This document shows positions 1 through 7,933 of a DNA stretch of 64,000 nucleotides, piece after piece. The notes below the pieces were generated by a model. The model saw nothing but the letters and a program-made list of their open reading frames with translations, had not been told where the DNA came from and ran no database searches. The translations under genes and the position numbers were made by a program. Numbering within the stretch: the stretch's first letter is position 1; every line of letters begins with the position of its first letter. This stretch comes from Aquicella lusitana (GTDB taxonomy: Bacteria > Pseudomonadota > Gammaproteobacteria > DSM-16500), in contig NZ_LR699115.1 in the NCBI RefSeq assembly GCF_902459475.1, positions 1-64,000 on the forward strand, given 5' to 3'.

Positions 1-687
1 CTGATGCCGCCTATCCATCCTGATTATGATCCCGGTGATCCTGATGATCATGAATGGGATGGTAGAAGCAGTATTGCTGAAATTTTTTATGGCCAAGGTG
101 TTGTTCCTTACCCAACGTATGTTGAAAAATTAGACATAGCTCCAGGTCATGCTGAAAAATTGCTCGCCGCTGAATCTGTGCGACGTTCCGAAGTGGTGGA
201 TAAAGTGCATAAGCAGCTTGCAAGCTTTCTCAATTCGCCGGATGTGCAAGCTGCCTACGATGTTGTAGTTATTGACACTGCGCCTTCCAAAGGGCCGCTC
301 ACGATCAGCGTTATCAAAGCAGCTACGCACATCGTTATTCCTTCTGTTATGGAAGAGCAGCCTGTGCAGGGAATTTATGGCATGCTGCAGCTTTGGATGC
401 AGGAATCGCTGACGCGTGAAAAAAGTCGTCCATTACAATTAATCGGGATTTTACCCAACATGTTCAAGCAAACGCGCTTGCATAAGGATATTTTAAAGAG
501 CCTGCAAGACAACCCGGCGATTGGAAAATATGTATTGCCTGTCAAATTTTCCCAGCGCATTGTTTTTGCTGAAGTAGATGCAGCGGATTCTAATCCCCGT
601 TCGATTTTTGATTTTCAAGAGCAGCACGTCGCAAAAGCAGAAGCCATGGAAGTATGTAGTCATATTGCTGAGAGGATATTCGCATGA
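1..687 (+). CDS. parA: ParA-family partition ATPase (5' end outside window)
   Basis: This is the C-terminal part of a ParA/Soj-type ATPase that would segregate a replicon together with ParB. The frame is open from base 1, so the true start and the Walker A P-loop lie upstream of the window. The Walker B-like strand is visible as YDVVVIDTAPSKG at about residues 84-96, typical of ParA (DTAP). Further on come the usual segments following a list of acceptable states (IVIPSVMEEQPVQG) and a conserved LIGILPNMF strand. The TGA stop overlaps the ATG of parB by one base of each codon (ATGA), indicating translational coupling. Sequence and operon with a ribbon-helix-helix gene resemble plasmid partition cassettes more than the chromosomal parAB beside gid genes; that placement is inference. 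Confidence 0.88.
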   Translation: MMPPIHPDYDPGDPDDHEWDGRSSIAEIFYGQGVVPYPTYVEKLDIAPGHAEKLLAAESVRRSEVVDKVHKQLASFLNSPDVQAAYDVVVIDTAPSKGPLTISVIKAATHIVIPSVMEEQPVQGIYGMLQLWMQESLTREKSRPLQLIGILPNMFKQTRLHKDILKSLQDNPAIGKYVLPVKFSQRIVFAEVDAADSNPRSIFDFQEQHVAKAEAMEVCSHIAERIFA

Positions 688-1697
688 GCAAAAAAAAACG
701 ATTTGGTATTTCAGAAGCACTGACACGGGGTTTGAGCGAAACCATTCACGTTGTAGAAAATAACTCCGGGATTTTCCGTAATGTTGTTTTACCCCTTTCC
801 CGTATTGAGCTCGACCCAGATAACCCCCGCAAGCTTGCCATTGATATATCGGATGTACGGCAAGGAATACGTCCGGACGACCCACTTTATCAGCGCAAGC
901 AGGAAGAATTGGAAAAATTAAAGGAACTTGCTCATACCATTAAAGCAAGCGGTGTTATTAATCCTGTAGTTGTTTACAAGCGAGGTGAATATTATCGCAT
1001 TGTTGCAGGTGAGCGACGCTGCTTGGCTTCTCTCCTGGCTAGTAAGCAGGAAATTGAAGCCCGCGTTTTTAATGAAAAGCCTCGTGGTTTTGAACTCAAA
1101 TTACTGCAATGGGTAGAAAACACAGCTCGCGAAGATTTAACACTTGATGAACGTTTGGGGAATGTGAGGGAGATTATTCGAGAGTACCAAAATCAATATG
1201 GTCAGACCGAGGTGAATGCAAGTTTATTAAAGAATATCACAGGGCTCTCCCTTTCTCAGACGACTTACTATCTGAGCGCTTTAAATGCTCCCGCCGATGT
1301 GCAAGCACATATTCAGAACGGTAATATTCGCAACCTGGATAAAGCGGCGCTCATCGCTAGTGTTGCATCTCCGGATGTGCGTAAGGCTGCTATCGAGGCA
1401 TGTGTAAATGGTTCAAGTTTGAAAGCGCTTCGTAGTATGATTAACCAGCAAAAAGGGTTTAACAAACATCCTAAAGTTTCTCAGGCATCCAAGCGTGGGC
1501 GATCAACCCGTAAAATCAATATGGGTTCGACTTTAAGCACGGATGTGATTAAAACAATTGTGGATAGTGTTATCCATCATAAAAAAATGGATATCTATGC
1601 AACACGATTTTCTGAGATTGACTGGATGGATTTACGGCAAGTCACTAAAGCTTTTCGTCAGTTAATTGAAATATTGGAAGTTGAGACGGCGCTATGA
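684..1697 (+). CDS. parB: ParB-family partition protein
   Basis: DNA-binding and CTP-binding clamp protein expected to load at a centromere site and stimulate ParA. At 337 aa it has the normal order: an N-terminal ParB/Srx nuclease-like fold (about 34-135) with the signature GERR at residues 109-112, then the helical region with LLQWVENTAREDLT and a helix-turn-helix near 175-205 (LLKNITGLSLSQTTYYL), then a basic linker and a C-terminal domain. The ATG overlaps the parA stop and its own TGA overlaps the ATG of the next gene, so three genes form one coupled operon. The cognate parS is not certain; a perfect 15-bp-arm palindrome 57 bp beyond the operon is a candidate. Confidence 0.92.
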   Translation: MSKKKRFGISEALTRGLSETIHVVENNSGIFRNVVLPLSRIELDPDNPRKLAIDISDVRQGIRPDDPLYQRKQEELEKLKELAHTIKASGVINPVVVYKRGEYYRIVAGERRCLASLLASKQEIEARVFNEKPRGFELKLLQWVENTAREDLTLDERLGNVREIIREYQNQYGQTEVNASLLKNITGLSLSQTTYYLSALNAPADVQAHIQNGNIRNLDKAALIASVASPDVRKAAIEACVNGSSLKALRSMINQQKGFNKHPKVSQASKRGRSTRKINMGSTLSTDVIKTIVDSVIHHKKMDIYATRFSEIDWMDLRQVTKAFRQLIEILEVETAL

Positions 1698-2059
1698 TAA
1701 CGCAAAACAAAGTTATGACATCAATCAAATTACAAAAGAACCTTCATCGTCGCTTACAGCAGCGTATTATTGAGGACGGCTATGGGATGCGTGGTAAAAG
1801 CAAATGGATTATTGAGTCCATTGAATCACTTTTAACGCTCGCAGATTATCCTACGCTGGTGGATATTGCAGATGACATGGATCAATTAAGTGATATTGTG
1901 AGCATACGCATTCCTGATCATCTCATGCGGCGTATTGATCAAGCTGTGATTCGGGTACGCAAACAGTATCCTACTATTGAGGGTGTAAAAAGCAATTTGA
2001 TCCGGGCCAGCATTATCCAGCGACTGTTGCGGGAATCCACTTCGGTCACCGAAGTTTAA
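1694..2059 (+). CDS. Double ribbon-helix-helix protein, partition-operon third gene
   Basis: A 121-aa protein with two stretches that each look like a ribbon-helix-helix unit: residues about 8-48 (strand MTSIKLQKNLHRRL then helices ending WIIESIESLL) and about 68-112 (strand IVSIRIPDHLMRRI then helices ending LIRASIIQRLL). Such folds bind DNA as dimers; here one chain could supply both strands of the sheet. It starts with an ATG overlapping the parB stop, so it is translated with the partition genes. Likely an autoregulator or a third centromere-binding component. The family is not one I can name; the RHH reading is by pattern, not by search. Confidence 0.7.
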   Translation: MITQNKVMTSIKLQKNLHRRLQQRIIEDGYGMRGKSKWIIESIESLLTLADYPTLVDIADDMDQLSDIVSIRIPDHLMRRIDQAVIRVRKQYPTIEGVKSNLIRASIIQRLLRESTSVTEV

Positions 2060-2110
2060 CCTATCTTATTGAATAATAGTAATTTAATTTAAAATTAAAT
2101 CTGCCTTTAA

Positions 2111-2160
2111 GGGACTCCCACAAGCGTCACACATAGGTGACGCTTGTGGGATAGAATCCC
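2111..2160. repeat. Perfect palindrome downstream of the partition operon, candidate parS or terminator
   Basis: Arms TCCCACAAGCGTCAC (2116-2130) and GTGACGCTTGTGGGA (2137-2151) are exact reverse complements around a 6-base loop, with an outer GGGA/TCCC pair at 2111-2114 and 2157-2160. No U-tract follows on either strand, which weakens a simple intrinsic-terminator reading. Position immediately after parA-parB-RHH fits a centromere or operator, as in plasmid partition loci where ParB binds inverted repeats. Only one copy was seen in the window. Confidence 0.55.
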
Positions 2161-2287
2161 TCTTCTGAATACGTTGCCAAACTGATTAATCAGAAACTGA
2201 AGTAAGTCATATCACAAAAACAGGCTTTTTCAAGAAGATCCATATTAATTAATTGATTTGTATAATAAAAAAATGTTCTATGTGAAA

Positions 2288-4160
2288 GTGCGCCGCAGCT
2301 GCATAGGAGTGAATAACTTCGAACTTAAAAGCTGCATTTGAGATGGAGGAAGGCCCTCCGAAGCCGACTTGCAGGAGTAGGCTTTAAACAACCCTAAGCG
2401 GCATGGATCAAAAGTCCTTGTCGTGAGCGTTAGGGAAAAGGCTGCATTTAGCAGTCATGTGCGAAACAGCAAGGCGAACGGAAGTGAACCACTGCTGACG
2501 TATCGAAATAGAACTCGGATGGCATCAAAACTAAGGTGTTTTCACAACCTTAGGATAAGTTCATCGGAAACCTGTCTACTGGGTGAACGGTGTCCGGTAT
2601 GGAGGTGGCGCGAGGCTGTTTCAGGCTTAAATGCGGAACTGCGGGAACCTGCGGTTTGATGATAAGGGAGAAGTCCAAGGAATAAAACCCTAGGATGAGA
2701 GTACCAATGCAAATCACAGGGGCGGATTAGTCTGTAGTAGTGCAGATACAACTGTAATGGTTGTGGAACGAAGAGACTAAGTTATTCCGCTTTATTGATC
2801 AGTCAACCAGAAATGGGAGGAGCTTTTGGATAAAGCAAAATCATTTGATATTCCTAAACAACTTGTTTTTGGTGCCTATCAACAGGTGGCTAAAAATGCT
2901 GGGTCAGCTGGGGTAGATGAAATTTCGATCAAAATGTTCCATGAGGAACATAAGCAGCATTTATACAAACTGTGGAATCGGATGTCATCAGGAAGTTACT
3001 TTCCACCGCCAGTTAAAACCGTTCTAATTCCTAAGAAATCAGGAGGAGAACGGCCACTTGGTATTCCGACTGTTGCTGACCGTATTGCACAAACTGTGGT
3101 AAAAAGAATACTTGAACCCCAGTTAGAACCGCATTTCGATGAAGATTCTTACGGGTACCGTCCCAAGAAATCAGCACTGGATGCGGTTGCTACAGCAAGG
3201 CAGCGATGCTGGAAGTATCAGTGGGTCATTGACCTTGATATAAAAGGGTTCTTTGACAGTATTGACCATGGGCTTTTGATGCGCGCCGTTGAGAAACACA
3301 CGTCGTGCCGATGGGCATTGCTGTACATTAAGCGGTGGCTAACCGCAGATAGTCAGCAGCCAGATGGTACGCGGGTTATGCGAATACAAGGTACGCCTCA
3401 AGGGGGAGTAATTAGCCCGTTGCTGGCAAATTTGTTTCTACATTATGCATTCGATAAATGGATGAGAAAAGCTTATCCAAATATATGCTTTGAGCGGTAT
3501 GCGGATGACATTCTTGTGCATTGCCGAACAAAAGCAGAAGCGGAAACAATACTCAAGGCCATTTCAGAACGATTAGCTGAATGTAAATTATCAACTAATC
3601 GTGAGAAAACAAAGATTGTTTACTGTGGCTTGTCAGAGGCTTATGACGATTATCCTCATAGAAAATTTGATTTCTTGGGGTACACCTTTCGACATAGGTT
3701 AACACGGTCAAAAATTGGCAAGCAATTTGTAGGCTTTGTTCCAGCAATTAGCAATAGTGCTAAGAAGAGCCTTCGTCAAGTGATAAAACGCTGGCGAATA
3801 CATCGACGCACCTATGAAACGATAGAGAGTCTTGCAAAATGGATCAATCCCTACCTTCGTGGATGGGTCAATTATTATGGAAAATTCTATCGATCAGAGA
3901 TGCAATCGCCCCTTTTGCAGGTAGAGCACTATTTAAAGCGCTGGTGTAAAAACAAGTTTAGAGGCAAGTGTCACAAAGCCTCAATGGATCAAGCGCTCAA
4001 ATATCTCGGACAGGTAAGGAAATATAAACCACACTTATTCGAGCATTGGCGCTATGGTTGGGGATCACCTTTGGTTTGAATAACAAGAGCCGTATGAATC
4101 GAGAGGTTCACGTACGGTTCTGTGAGGGACTGCGGGTGCAATTCCCGCGGTCTACTCGAC
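2288..4160 (+). mobile_element. Complete group II intron with encoded reverse transcriptase
   Basis: About 1.87 kb. The 5' end GTGCGCC at 2288 matches the group II GUGYG start. Domain V is a textbook 34-nt hairpin at 4087-4120, beginning GAGCC with the AGC catalytic triad at 4088-4090 and closing GTACGGTTC. Domain VI follows at 4121-4160, a GC-rich hairpin with an unpaired A at 4154, seven bases from the 3' end, the expected branch point; the intron ends in AC. The intron-encoded protein lies in domain IV. The insertion lies between the partition cassette and minus-strand chromosomal genes. Ends are assigned by motif and could be off by a few bases. Confidence 0.85.
2826..4079 (+). CDS. ltrA: Group II intron reverse transcriptase/maturase
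   Basis: Multifunctional intron-encoded protein of 417 aa that helps the intron RNA splice and copies it into DNA. Reverse transcriptase blocks run from about residue 30: GERPLGIPTVADRIAQ, the strand IDLDIKGFFDSIDH with a catalytic Asp, TPQGGVISPLLANL, and the YADD box with the other catalytic aspartates. The maturase (GIIM) domain follows with WINPYLRGWVNYYGKFY. No HNH endonuclease domain follows, so target priming would need another primer source. The start is TTG, well placed after a strong GGGAGGAG ribosome binding site. Full length, no frameshift, so the element may be active. Confidence 0.93.
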   Translation: MDKAKSFDIPKQLVFGAYQQVAKNAGSAGVDEISIKMFHEEHKQHLYKLWNRMSSGSYFPPPVKTVLIPKKSGGERPLGIPTVADRIAQTVVKRILEPQLEPHFDEDSYGYRPKKSALDAVATARQRCWKYQWVIDLDIKGFFDSIDHGLLMRAVEKHTSCRWALLYIKRWLTADSQQPDGTRVMRIQGTPQGGVISPLLANLFLHYAFDKWMRKAYPNICFERYADDILVHCRTKAEAETILKAISERLAECKLSTNREKTKIVYCGLSEAYDDYPHRKFDFLGYTFRHRLTRSKIGKQFVGFVPAISNSAKKSLRQVIKRWRIHRRTYETIESLAKWINPYLRGWVNYYGKFYRSEMQSPLLQVEHYLKRWCKNKFRGKCHKASMDQALKYLGQVRKYKPHLFEHWRYGWGSPLV

Positions 4161-4214
4161 CACTCTGGTGATGGTCGCTAAGGCAGGCGATAGAATGAAG
4201 GATATAGCGAAGTC

Positions 4215-4261
4215 GAAAAAATCCCATGCAGCATCGCTTAAAGAAAAGTGATGCTGCATGC
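4215..4261 (-). terminator. Rho-independent terminator for the minus-strand gene at 4270
   Basis: On the minus strand, a hairpin with arms pairing CATGCAGCATC with GATGCTGCATG (4225-4260) is followed by TTTTTT (4221-4216). It lies directly after the stop of the secreted-protein gene at 4270. Confidence 0.75.
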
Positions 4262-4269
4262 CCATACAA

Positions 4270-5034
4270 TTACTTCAATGCCATGGGGCCCCGTGGCGGG
4301 CTGATATTGATAAAGGCGCCTTTGCGGCAGAGGAACTGCGCTTCAGTAAATACCACGCCTGATTTAACCGCTGAAATGGTATAAGGTTCATCACGTGGCG
4401 GCAGGTTGAAAAAGGCGACACCGCCGTCTTCGGATGTTTCAGTGAGCCCTTTTGTGAACGGATTGGTTTTATCCTTTAATGGACCAGGAACGTTCTTAAA
4501 AATATCGAAATAAAATGGCGTTTCATTTACGTAGGGTGTCAGTGTTACTTTTGCGCCCGCTTCGCCCTGCGGAATGTCATCTAAGGTCTTGTGATAGGCA
4601 ATGATCGTAGAGGTGACATGGCAACTGTTTTCGTCAATTTTAGCACCGACAATGCCAGCGAGAAGATAATAAGTTTCAATGGAGGGTATCTGAAAAGTAA
4701 TATTATCATAAGGCCCGGTCAGTCCTGCAGGGGGTACAATCACAGTTCCTGATTGTGTGGTTTTATAGCCGAATTTTTCGAAAACAAGCGTAATAGATTT
4801 ACCTACAGGATATTGGATAGGGCCAAAATGACCCTGTTTGTCGGTTTTAATTTTCTCACCTGTTTCCAGAATGGTGATAGTGGCATCGGAAAGCGGTGTG
4901 CCTAATATAAACGACCTTGCAAAGCCCGAAACGGGTGCAGTGCCGTTATTGGCAGCAAACACATCCAAGCTGGAGGATAAACATGCGGCAGCCAGCAGGG
5001 CGTTTGGAATGACCTTTTTTGCATTGATGGGCAT
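4270..5034 (-). CDS. Exported protein with carboxypeptidase-regulatory-like (Ig-fold) repeats
   Basis: Uncharacterised secreted protein. I start it at the ATG at 5034 (254 aa), because AAGGAA stands about 9 bases upstream, rather than at an upstream ATG. Residues 1-28 form a signal peptide (basic start, hydrophobic core, cleavage near DVFA-ANNG). The mature part contains a segment typical of carboxypeptidase-regulatory or transthyretin-like beta-sandwich domains: GTPLSDATITILETGEKIKTD followed by GHFGPIQYPVG and later a second unit with EDGGVAFFNLPPRDEPY. These domains usually mediate adhesion or stabilise partner domains at the cell surface. No catalytic domain is visible. It ends at a good terminator and appears monocistronic. 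Confidence 0.75.
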   Translation of the reverse strand: MPINAKKVIPNALLAAACLSSSLDVFAANNGTAPVSGFARSFILGTPLSDATITILETGEKIKTDKQGHFGPIQYPVGKSITLVFEKFGYKTTQSGTVIVPPAGLTGPYDNITFQIPSIETYYLLAGIVGAKIDENSCHVTSTIIAYHKTLDDIPQGEAGAKVTLTPYVNETPFYFDIFKNVPGPLKDKTNPFTKGLTETSEDGGVAFFNLPPRDEPYTISAVKSGVVFTEAQFLCRKGAFINISPPRGPMALK

Positions 5035-5112
5035 CTTGAAATTCCTTTTTAAGTTAGAGTGGTAAAACCGCAAAAACTATAACTGATGATAATGAGCGAG
5101 AACAATACGAAT

Positions 5113-5313
5113 TTATTTACGAAGGAACCAAAGTAATATCGACAAGAGGATACTTAGGAGGAGGCAGGTGATGATCGGGAAATAAAAGGTCATGTTTTCC
5201 CGTTTTATGACGATGTCGCCTGGTAAATGGCCTAAGCCCAGGCGTTGTATCCACGGTAAAAAAATACCGACCAGAATGAAAATAATCCCAATAAGAATAA
5301 GTATTTTTTGCAT
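5113..5313 (-). CDS. DUF2905 small inner-membrane protein
   Basis: A 66-aa protein with two membrane helices: residues 1-20 (ILILIGIIFILVGIFLPW) and about 42-63 (FPIITCLLLSILLSILLWF). Between them lies the loop with LGHLPGDIVIKREN, the sequence that marks the DUF2905 family. The ATG at 5313 has AGGA six to eight bases upstream and is preferred to a longer reading from 5367. Function is unknown in the family. It sits between the lipoprotein gene and the secreted-protein gene on the same strand and may be co-transcribed with them. Confidence 0.82.
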   Translation of the reverse strand: MQKILILIGIIFILVGIFLPWIQRLGLGHLPGDIVIKRENMTFYFPIITCLLLSILLSILLWFLRK

Positions 5314-5371
5314 GACAATCCTTGTTGGCCGCACCCGCATGATAGCGGATGCGGCGTGTTTATCCAAACGT

Positions 5372-6211
5372 TTATCTCATGACCTGGAGCTTGAATAATT
5401 CAGATTCCAAATGCTGTTTTTCCCTGACCATGGCGTTGACATGGTCAAGTGCTTGAGCTGCTTCCGGTGATTTATTGCGCCCCAGTTTATAATAGCCCGC
5501 GTGCGTGCTTTCCAACGAATAACGAAACACTTTGGAAGAAATACGATCGTTGAGTTCATTGATCCTGCTTTGCACGCTGCCCTGGCGCTGGCCAATGGCT
5601 TGTCCACGGTCGTATTCCGATTTAAAAGCGACATAGAGAGCAGGAACACACATTTCGGGATAGGGTTGATTGGATTTACCTAGGGCAAATGCATTTTCAG
5701 GTTGATTGCAGAATTGTTCTTTGCCTGTAGACCAGCCCGCATTGAACTTGGCACGCAAGGTTGGCGGGCAAACGTCTGGAAGCATCTTGCCCTGGCGCGC
5801 AAAAAGCATGCCGTTTTCATAGGTGCAAAATGATTGCAAGCCTTTTTGCCGGCCTGAATTGTAAGCGCCCAGATTTAACTTTACCCCTGCCTGGGCACAA
5901 ATAGGCATACGGCTAAAAATATCATTTTCCGGTTTTCCCGCCAAACCATCGGTATAGCCCAAATTGTAATCCGGCGTGCAATATCGTTTTGCGCCTTGAC
6001 GCCATCCAGTGAGATAACGGTCATTTTTGACCGGAATACCGTATTGTGAGCAGTCTTGTGCTGCTCGGGATAAATCCCGTGGTGGTTTTCCTGCTATACC
6101 ATCATTAAATCCTTCATTTTGCCAATTGATGGTTAAACACTGTTCTTGCGATAAATGTGTTGCACAGCCTGACAATGCTGCGATAATCGGAATCAAGAGT
6201 AGACGTTTCAT
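5372..6211 (-). CDS. DUF2799-family lipoprotein
   Basis: Predicted outer-membrane lipoprotein of 279 aa. The N terminus has a type II signal peptide with lipobox LSGC, Cys16 being the lipid-modified residue. The mature chain carries a tandem series of about four to five degenerate units of the kind GxxDGxxGKPxxD ... C, with regularly spaced cysteines and Tyr/Gly (for example EGFNDGIAGKPPRD and LGYTDGLAGKPEND), which is the DUF2799 pattern. The last 70 residues are helical and charged, probably coiled-coil. Function unknown; likely an envelope structural or stress protein. It is divergent from the MFS gene at 6305. Confidence 0.82.
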   Translation of the reverse strand: MKRLLLIPIIAALSGCATHLSQEQCLTINWQNEGFNDGIAGKPPRDLSRAAQDCSQYGIPVKNDRYLTGWRQGAKRYCTPDYNLGYTDGLAGKPENDIFSRMPICAQAGVKLNLGAYNSGRQKGLQSFCTYENGMLFARQGKMLPDVCPPTLRAKFNAGWSTGKEQFCNQPENAFALGKSNQPYPEMCVPALYVAFKSEYDRGQAIGQRQGSVQSRINELNDRISSKVFRYSLESTHAGYYKLGRNKSPEAAQALDHVNAMVREKQHLESELFKLQVMR

Positions 6212-6304
6212 GATGATTTACCTAAAAATTAAGAAATGCAATTATGACAAAATAAAAATAAAACGCAATGATATTGATCAAATTTTGATCTTTATGGAAA
6301 AATC

Positions 6305-7504
6305 ATGCATCAGCGCCCTGTGACACTTATTTTCCCTTTGTTGCTTGTTTTTTATGAGATAGCGACCTATCTCTCGAACGATATGTATTTGCCTGCTTTG
6401 CCTGCCATGATGAAGGATTTGGGTTTAACTGCCCAGCATGCCCAATTTACTCTCACTACCTGGTTTATAGGATCAGCAAGTATGCCAATGCTGGTGGGCG
6501 CACTGGCTGACCGCTGGGGACGAAAACCGATACTCCTTGCGGGTGGAGTGATTTACATTCTTTCCACGGTCATTTGCGCCATGACAACCAGTGTTTCCGT
6601 GTTGCTGTTTGCACGATTCATTCAGGGCGGGATGGTTCCTTTTATGATGGTGCCAGGCTACGCCGTCATTCACGAGTCCTACGAACAAAAGGATGCGGTA
6701 CGTCTGCTCGCCCTCATGGGCAGTATTTCTGTACTGGCGCCTGCATTAGGACCACTTTTGGGCAGCATTGTCCTTTATTTTCTGAATTGGGAATGGATCT
6801 TTTGGCTGATTGCGCTTTGGGCATTAGTAGCTATTTTGCTTCTCAGCAAATGGATGCCTGAAACACTGCCTGCTGAAAAACGTGAACCGATCCATTTGAG
6901 TTTGCTGTTTAAGAAATATGGGCAATTATGCACGAATAAACGATTCATGTTGCTGATGTGCGTATTGGGTTTTATATTCGCCGGATTTATTGCCTGGATT
7001 ACAGCAGGACCCTTGCTGATAATTGACAGTTTTCATTATAGTGCCGTGACATTTGGTCTGATCCAGGCAGGTGTGTTTGCTGTTTACATCTTTGCTAATC
7101 GTTGGGTAAAACACTTACTCGAAAAAATAGGTATGGGTTCGCTTATTTTGGCAGGATTGTTTGTTACCCTAAGCGGTGGCGTATTCATGCTTCTGTTCGC
7201 GTTGATTTTTCCATTCTCACTATATGCATTTATCATGAGCATGATGATCTATTCATTTGGCTCCGGGCTTTGTTTTGCGCCGCTTAATCGGCTGGTCATC
7301 GAAGCAAGCGAGGTGACCATGGGTGTGCGCGTTTCATTTTTTACCGTAATGTTGACGAGTTTCGCAGCTTTGGGCAGTGGCATGGCCAGCCTATTTTTTG
7401 ACGGTTCGCTTTTATCATTGGCCTTGCTGATTAGTACAGTGATCGTGCTGGCAGGTTTTTTTCGCTGGTTGACGAGAAGCAAAACAGCGATGTCAATGAC
7501 ATAG
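6305..7504 (+). CDS. MFS multidrug exporter, Bcr/MdfA-like
   Basis: A 399-aa polytopic membrane protein with 12 expected helices. MFS motif A is visible at the helix 2-3 loop (GALADRWGRKP, about residues 65-75), and an acidic residue with NDMYLPALPAM lies in helix 1, the layout of the DHA1 drug:proton antiporters Bcr/CflA and MdfA. A proline/glycine-rich motif C-like helix 5 follows (LAPALGPLLGSIV), a hallmark of exporters. It would export amphipathic compounds in exchange for protons. No regulator is adjacent; the gene stands alone, divergent from the DUF2799 lipoprotein. Substrate cannot be told from the sequence. Confidence 0.85.
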   Translation: MHQRPVTLIFPLLLVFYEIATYLSNDMYLPALPAMMKDLGLTAQHAQFTLTTWFIGSASMPMLVGALADRWGRKPILLAGGVIYILSTVICAMTTSVSVLLFARFIQGGMVPFMMVPGYAVIHESYEQKDAVRLLALMGSISVLAPALGPLLGSIVLYFLNWEWIFWLIALWALVAILLLSKWMPETLPAEKREPIHLSLLFKKYGQLCTNKRFMLLMCVLGFIFAGFIAWITAGPLLIIDSFHYSAVTFGLIQAGVFAVYIFANRWVKHLLEKIGMGSLILAGLFVTLSGGVFMLLFALIFPFSLYAFIMSMMIYSFGSGLCFAPLNRLVIEASEVTMGVRVSFFTVMLTSFAALGSGMASLFFDGSLLSLALLISTVIVLAGFFRWLTRSKTAMSMT

Positions 7505-7933
7505 CGGATAGGTTGTTCCAAGAGGGGTTTCTATTTTAATTTTTTTTCTGCATCGATTTCTTCCTGATGACTTGGCTTCTGATCAGGGCTTTCTTGTGTA
7601 TTAGAATTTGAAAATAAGGTTGACCCTGATTGAGCCAGCGGTTGCTTGGTTCTTTTCCTGGTTTCAGTTTCTACTTCGCTGTGTGTTTCCTGTGGTGCCA
7701 TTTTTAGTAATGAATGCTGAATGAGCAGATTTTTTAACTCATCAGGCTTTAGGGGTTTCTCTACAACTGCGTTGGCACCAGGAAAGGGTATGGTGCGACC
7801 GGCTTCGTCTTTAAAAGTATCAGACCAGGTAATGATAAAATTTTTATCGTGGATAGCATGTTCCTTTTCGAACTCGCGGATGGATGCGGTTGCTTCTGAT
7901 CCGCGCCGTTCAGGCATGATGTCATCCATTAAA

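Noticed and set aside
2281-2830. Possible 5' gene fragment or CDS at 2423-2659
   Set aside because: The stretch is the structured RNA part of the group II intron (domains I-IV), and the frame has no protein family pattern.
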